64,000 nt of DNA from Dryomyza anilis (lineage: Eukaryota > Arthropoda > Insecta > Diptera > Dryomyzidae): contig OX638132.1 in assembly GCA_951804985.1 (NCBI GenBank), positions 3,763,529 to 3,827,528 on the forward strand. The letters run 5' to 3'. The notes beneath the pieces were generated by a model, which was not told the DNA's origin, made no database searches, and saw only the letters and a list, made by a program, of their open reading frames with translations. Position 1 is the stretch's first letter; each line of letters opens with the position of its first letter. Position numbers and translations under genes: made by a program. This document shows, piece after piece, positions 58,481-64,000 of this stretch.

Positions 58481-59971
58481 AAAAAAATAGTTTTTTTTAC
58501 TTATGAATTCGTTGCTCTTTTGATTTACCTAAATATTTTCAATAACCTTGCCAATTCGATTCGTTTTCGATTTTTCTAGGGTACCACAGGTTCGAGCGCA
58601 CCCTAATTTATATTTTTATTTTATTTTTGAATCCAAACAGAGGGCATAGTTTGAAGAAGAAAAAAAAATATTTTACATCGGCCGGTAATGTAAAGTTCAG
58701 CCTTAAGATCTAAATTTACGGTTGGTCAAACCAAAATTATTATTCTTCTAAAAAGGTATAAAATTAATTATAATGGCTTTTAGAGTTTAATAACATTACA
58801 AAGAAAATAATTAACAAATTTTCTAAAAAATTTTATATGAAATTGTCTACGTTATAAAACATTTTTATTAATAAATAAAGAACGAGCCCGAATACCATTC
58901 TGAAATTTTTACAGTTTATTAACAAAAAGATTCTCTTTAACATATATATTTTTTTTTAAATATAAAAAAAGGAAGTTATTGAGATAATCCTTTTTTAATA
59001 ATATAAAGCTTATAATCTACCTATGGTCACCCTAATATTGAACATTTTAATATTTCCACTTTTGCTCAGTTTTATAAACTTTACATGACCGTTTAAATGG
59101 TTTCGGTAAGTTAACTATTTACTTAGTTACAGTAAGTTAAGCTAGTGCAACTTTGAACATTTTTTGTGAGTTTTTCATATTTCAAGGACTCATATCTCTG
59201 AAACCACTGCAGTCAGGAAACTGAAATTTAGCGTTTTTCTTAATTTCAAGTTAAAAAATCATCCTACCATCTGACGTGGAATCAACCGTATTCCAAATTT
59301 AAAAATTTTAGATTTTTACCTACCTACAAAAAAAAAACTAAATTTTTAGCATATATATTCAAAAATGTATTAATTTTTTTAACACAAAAATTGAATACAA
59401 ATTTTATAAAATAAAAAAATTCTTTATATTATTTTTATAGTTCGGAAAATTGGTTTAAAAAGGTGGTTTATAAATATTAGTTAGACTAACAACCCCAAAA
59501 AACATAGCCGATACAACAACCACTGGCTTGGTAATTACTGACACTAGATGGCATCGTTCCATGCAGCAGGGTTCCAAACCCATTAGAGTGACTATATCAT
59601 ATTTTTATGTTAATTTATTATATAGTTATATTATAATATATGTATAATAAAAAATAAAATAAAACAAAAGTTCATCATAATATCAAAATAGATCAAATGC
59701 TTAAAATAGAAACCTTTTAAGTGCATATTTTTGAAATGAATGCATTTTTCTGCTACGAAAATAATTTTATTTATAACTTCAATTTATTTTTTTTTATTTG
59801 TACAAAATTTCGTCAAATAAATAGTCTATGCTTCGGAATAAAAAATGTAGGTAAACACTGTACGTAAGTTTTTGTGAATCAATTCGTTCATATTTTAATA
59901 TTATATAAATTTTTGTTCGAACATTTGGAAAACATTTAATGTACTTCATAGCTGAATATTTGCATTTTAAA
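58481..59971. other. AT-rich sequence downstream of pnr
   Basis: No gene or clear element seen. A patch at 59180-59300 (CATATCTCTGAAACCACTGC) resembles MITE family-G style sequence but has no ends. Confidence 0.3.
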
Positions 59972-59979
59972 TACGCAAG

Positions 59980-60875
59980 CATTGTTCACACTTTTCGTCA
60001 ATGCAAAAAGAGTAGATTTGAAAATTTTCGGGACTAGAAATGAGTATAAGGGAGTTGAATTGATATTATTGCAAAATGGAGTAGATTTGATGTAAAAAGT
60101 GTAGACAATAAAATATAGCAGTAAATTTGATGGAAAGGGAGTAGAAATATGCATTAGTATATTAGATTAAAAAAATTAATAGAAATATTAATTTTAACAT
60201 TTAACATTTTTATTCATTGCTTATTTTATGGATTTTCTATAATGTTGATGTATACAGACAGGGTTGTCTATTCTAGAGTTGTGGTGTATCTGGAACACCC
60301 AATTAAATACAAGTTTTATTTATAAAAGCTGATACAAACATATATTTAATTATAACATCAGCAATTTAAAGACCATGGCCAAAGTATTACATATATTTTA
60401 CAGATAATTGATCATAGTTAACGGGTTTTTCAATAAGAGCGCTACAAAAGTTTTTTCCATTTCATGATGGAAAGATATACGAGCCAACAATGAGTCGAAA
60501 TTATTAAAATTTACTACCAACATTCGAATTCATATATCTCTTCATCATGAAATGGCAAACCTTACTGTAGAGAATGTCAAAAGAGCGGCAAGATATATGG
60601 CGTCGTTTGCTGTCCCTGTCGCTCTACTTTTGTAGCGTCCCTGTTGAAAAACCCTGTATTATTAAAATAATAATATTGACAATTAATTTGAGCCGCATGA
60701 AATTGTTGTCAACAAATTAAAAAATGTATGCAAATTTTTCAAAAGCTAGTAGATTTTAGTAAAAGGGAGTAGAAATTTATGAGAAAGGAGTAGAAAATGC
60801 TGCTACCGGAGTAGATTTTGAAATACAAATGAAATGGAGTAGATCTACTCCGATCGGTGTAGAATGAGAACAATG
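59980..60875. mobile_element. hAT-type element with GGAGTAGA arrays and nested mariner remnant
   Basis: Ends CATTGTTC (59980-59987) and GAACAATG (60868-60875) are exact inverses. Perfect 8-bp duplications TACGCAAG lie at 59972-59979 and 60876-60883. Both flanks of the interior are degenerate arrays of AAAGGGAGTAGAAATTTG. A mariner deletion derivative sits at 60421-60656. No hAT transposase ORF. Confidence 0.75.
60421..60656 (+). mobile_element. mariner deletion derivative
   Basis: Ends ACGGGTTTTTCAATAAGAGC and its inverse GTTGAAAAACCCTG, with TA on both sides (60419-60420, 60657-60658). 60494-60532 translates to VEIIKIYYQHSNS, the N-terminal helix of mariner transposases, preceded by a stop. 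The rest of the gene is missing, and an inverted CCATTTCATGATG arm replaces it. Confidence 0.75.
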
Positions 60876-61252
60876 TACGCAAGTATAATAAAATTTTACT
60901 TTAATAAATTTGAATTGATTTTGAAAATATCTCAAGGTAACATTTCAAATGGGTATAAAACGTTTAAATGAATTGATATTGGAAAACCGTACAATTCGAT
61001 TTTTTCATGTATGCATTGAATTTAATATCTTTAAAATAGGTAGTACATTCCTCAAATATTTTAAATAAATAATATTCTAATAATATGTGTATTAATTCGA
61101 ATATATAAAAGTTTAAAAGTTAAAAAGTCAATTTTTTTTACACAGCATTTTAAAATGGGTTTCATAAAAATGTTCCCTAGAAATTTGAAAACATTTTTTT
61201 ACCATTTTGACTATATCTATATATATAAAACTCTTGGTCTGTCAGTCTGTCG

Positions 61253-61298
<46 letters not shown>

Positions 61299-61479
61299 TC
61301 CAGCATCACGTCTAAACCGCTGAACCGATTACTGAAATTTTGCACCAGGATACTATGGAGTCCGCAGGGTGTCATAGGCTATATATGGGCGGGATTGGAC
61401 AAAGGGGCGTGGCACCTCCCATACAACCTAAACTTTCAAAAAGACATAACTCGGTACATACACAAGCAAAGAAGATGAA

Positions 61480-61640
61480 ACAAAAAACTCAAATACAAAA
61501 AAAAAAATTACAAAAGCAAAAACACAAAAACAAAAGCAAAATTCAAATACAAAATCAAAAGTAAAGGTAAAAGCACAAAACTTAAGCTATAACTGAAAAA
61601 CAACAAAAAATAAAAAAGGATAGAAAACAAAAACAAAATC
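61480..61640 (-). repeat. A-rich simple repeat matching the 36.4-37.2 kb repeat
   Basis: CAAAAACACAAAAACAAAAG-type sequence, the complement of the T/G simple repeat upstream. It lies inside the Helentron-like element. Confidence 0.7.
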
Positions 61641-61641
61641 A

Positions 61642-62072
61642 GCACACCAAAATTCACCACACTAAAACTCACCACACTAAAATTCACCACACTAAAACTC
61701 ACCACACTTAAAATTTACCAGACTAATATTCACCACACTAAAATTCACCACACTAAAACTCACCACACTAAATTTCACCACACTAAAACTCACCTCACTA
61801 AAATTCACCACACTAAAACTCACCTCACTAAAATTCACCACACTAAAATTCAACACACTAAAACTCACCACACTAACTTTCACCACACTAAAACTCACCA
61901 CATACAAATTGACCCACTTAAACTGACCACACTAAAATTCACCACACGTAAATTCAACACACTAAAACACACAACAATAAAATTCACTACACTTAAACTC
62001 ACCACACTAAAATTCACCACACTAAAACTCACCACACTAAAACTCACCACGATAAAACTAACCACACTAAAA
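61642..62072. repeat. 15-bp minisatellite (CACCACACTAAAAYT), about 28 units
   Basis: Alternating CACCACACTAAAATT and CACCACACTAAAACT units with a few CACCTCACTA variants. The complement reads as FSVVN/FSVVS pentapeptides in long open frames, an artefact of the 15-bp period. Confidence 0.9.
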
Positions 62073-62084
62073 CTTTTAGTGGGA

Positions 62085-62146
62085 AAAACTCTACGGGGAA
62101 GAATTCTACGGGAAAGAATTCTACAGGGAAGAATTCTACGGGGAAG
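62085..62146 (+). repeat. second 15-bp repeat (GGGGAAGAATTCTAC), four units
   Basis: Four units GGGAAGAATTCTACG with single changes, directly after the first minisatellite but unrelated in sequence. Confidence 0.8.
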
Positions 62147-62379
62147 CACAGTCTGAGAAATAATTGTCTTTGAAAAAGTTGTTTTATCGGATAATTAGTA
62201 TGGTTTTGGTTACTACATTTATAAAACCAATAAAAAAAACGTCCACAGCGAAGCACGGGTCCCTGATATAAATAATAAAAATGTTATTTATATTAATAAA
62301 ATTGCTCAATAACCTTGCATTCACATAATATTTGCACGAGTCGTGTACGGGTCCAGCTAGTCTTGAATAATTTATGAGT

Positions 62380-62570
62380 TTTTGTTTCCTAAAGAGTTAT
62401 ATAAAAGTGACTTGTATGGGTGTGTCAGTTTACCGATTTGGCTTATTTTCTAACTCAGAAACCATTTTTATCTAAGACATATTGAAACAAAATTTTTCAA
62501 GTTTTCGTGAATTCGGACAGCAAGGCAGACAGACTAACATGGCTAAACAGACTCAAAGAAATGTATGAAA
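62380..62570 (+). repeat. mini-me/DINE-like subfamily D' fragment
   Basis: AAAGAGTTATATAAAAGTGA, CCGATTTGGCTTATTTTC and CAGACTAACATGGCTAAACA match 32770-33262. Confidence 0.5.
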
Positions 62571-63305
62571 ATATTATCTTAGACTCAGATAAAAAGTTTG
62601 GTATTAAAAGCAAACTCTGAATGCTATGTTTTAACAAACTTTAAATTTCATTTACAGCATACTTTTATTTGCAATCTTAGTTCTGTAGGGATCAAGTTCG
62701 TGTTAGTGTCACTGGCATGCATATCGCTAGTGTAGCTAACCTGCACTAGATGGCGCCATAGTAACGATACGCTGCAGCTAAATGTGTCTATAATTCGTAG
62801 ACACTTATTCGACAACATGTTGATTTAAAAAATATATTTTTTCAACGTAATCATAATGCACGAGTGAAATAGTGGAATAAAGGTAAAATAAAAAAGGATA
62901 AATAAAATAAATATAATAAAAAATAATAATATAAAAATAAAAAAAAAGTAACTCAGAAATAAAAAAATATTAAAATACAAAAAAATATATATTTTCTTTT
63001 TTATTAATTGGAGTTAACAGCAAAAAAATTAGTTAAAACAGCAAATATTGTCTGTTCTAATAGCATAAAACAAGTTTACTGAAACAGCAAACTGTCATTT
63101 GCTGTTTCTGAAAAAATCGGCGCTTTCCTCTTATCAGCAAACATTTTTACTATATTGGCAACCTATCTTGTTACTGCTAAAGACTTTTTATTTTGAGTGT
63201 AGCTATTTGACATTTAATATTTTTCGGCATCGAAGTACATAAAGTGGGTAAATAATATTTAGCGGAACCCCTAAATGAATTCTATTCTGTGTGCGGAAAG
63301 ACAGA
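62571..63305. other. AT-rich sequence with MITE ends
   Basis: About 63000-63206 has repeated ACAGCAAA/TTTGCTGT words and ends TTTTATTTTGAGTG|TA (family-F type end). About 63280-63296 is a TTCTATTCTGTGTG end (family-C type). No complete element resolved. Confidence 0.4.
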
Positions 63306-64000
63306 AAATATAATAAAGAATTGATTATAGATTGCACCTAGATTTGATTATTTATAATTCGATTATTGCATCTTAAAAGTATGCTACATATTTAAAGAAA
63401 TATAAGAAGTTTGTTGGATTTAATCAAATATCTTTTTTCCACTCCAATCAGCCTCAAGCTTATTTGTCTCTCTTTTTGAGGGTTATGCGCCTTAAACTAA
63501 ACCAATTTTTAGCTATTGACACTAAACAAGTTTCGTGCTTTAAGAACAAAAAAATCTATTTCGATTTTTTTTTTGCCAACAATTTTTGATTAATAATCAG
63601 GTCAAATGCAACTCAGCAACAACAACAACATAGTTGCAGTTTTTGCAGCAACATTTCGCACTTGCAACAACATCATCTTCCGTTAACAGCAAAAACGTAT
63701 TACGTACCAACCGTACTTAAGACGCTACTTGTTTGCGCTGCTGCTACTGCTGTCCACTGGAGGTCGTCGTCGTGTCTTCTTCTTCTTCCATATTGTCGCA
63801 GGTGTTGCCAGAACGTAACGTGCCACAAAAAAGGCGTAAATTGAGTTGCTTACTTAGTGCCAGTGTTCTTGCGCATATTGTTGTTGTAGCTACTTTGTGC
63901 ATGTTCGTGGTGTTTTTGTTTTCGTTGTTGTTGTTGTTGCAGCTCACAGCATCTCAGGATTATCTTTCATTATATCATGGAGATGATTATGACACAGATA
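63306..64000. other. unique sequence, GC-richer at the window end
   Basis: About 63600-63990 has CAACAA and GTTGTTG runs of the kind found near fly regulatory regions. Opposite-strand ORFs of 60-67 codons lack domains. Confidence 0.35.

Larger units (their letters stand above)
61213..62360 (+). mobile_element. Helitron/Helentron (DINE)-like element with tandem-repeat interior
   Basis: Left part CTATATATATAAAACTCTTG, then (GTCT)n at about 61240-61291 and CTAAACCGCTGAACCGATTA, a common Helentron/DINE 5' block. The right end GCACGAGTCGTG (small hairpin) then GGGTCCAGCTAG resembles their CTAG terminus. In between lie a simple repeat, a 15-bp minisatellite and a second 15-bp repeat. An earlier near-end GCGAAGCACGGGTCCCTG is at about 62248-62265. 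Non-autonomous. Confidence 0.6.

Noticed and set aside
61508..62149. Minus-strand ORFs with repeated FSVVS/FSVVN pentapeptides
   Set aside because: Produced by the 15-bp minisatellite, whose period keeps frames open; the frame shifts between blocks.

Overview
The window comes from the nuclear genome of a higher fly (Diptera, probably Schizophora). It is AT-rich, gene-poor and full of short non-autonomous transposable elements. It contains one clearly recognisable protein-coding gene, the GATA factor pannier (pnr), on the + strand. I cannot name the species. The diagnosis rests on the two pnr zinc fingers with their fly-type linker, the alpha-isoform start peptide MGILLSDGD, the conserved C-terminus, and mini-me/DINE-like repeats with (GTCY)n and (TA)n tracts.

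Layout. Positions 1-44,160 hold no convincing conserved gene. This stretch is a mosaic of MITEs, foldback elements, mini-me/DINE-like elements, two hAT-type elements, a tRNA-derived SINE (one full copy, one truncated) and minisatellites. Between them lie islands of non-repetitive, higher-GC sequence that could be distal pnr regulatory DNA. One weak candidate gene, a small secreted ORF, lies on the - strand near 38.2-38.5 kb.

Positions 44,168 to about 58.5 kb hold pnr. A TATA-less core promoter (initiator plus a correctly spaced DPE) leads to a 5' leader with three upstream ORFs. A tiny nine-codon first coding exon (44505-44531) is followed by a 10.2-kb intron. Three exons then carry the rest: 54712-55395 (alpha-specific polyQ stretch, beta-isoform start Met at 54901, N finger), 55490-55718 (C finger and basic tail) and 56105-56973 (long Ser/Ala/His-rich C-terminal region). 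The predicted alpha form is 602 residues and beta is 530, each 3 longer if a second splice donor between the fingers is used.

Positions 58.5-64 kb are repeats again: a hAT-type element with perfect 8-bp target duplications and a mariner remnant nested inside it, then a Helitron/Helentron-like element filled with three kinds of tandem repeat.

The most interesting non-gene signals concern the mobile elements. Several unrelated interiors are bounded by the same TA|CACAGAAAA-type ends, suggesting cross-mobilisation by one TA-targeting transposase. hAT-type elements carry private short tandem arrays, and two of them sit in the identical 8-bp target ATTAAAAC. In pnr itself, notable points are tandem splice donors between the fingers, a stop codon embedded in a perfect splice-donor sequence, a start-stop upstream ORF, and MITE copies of one family in both intron 3 and the presumed 3' UTR.
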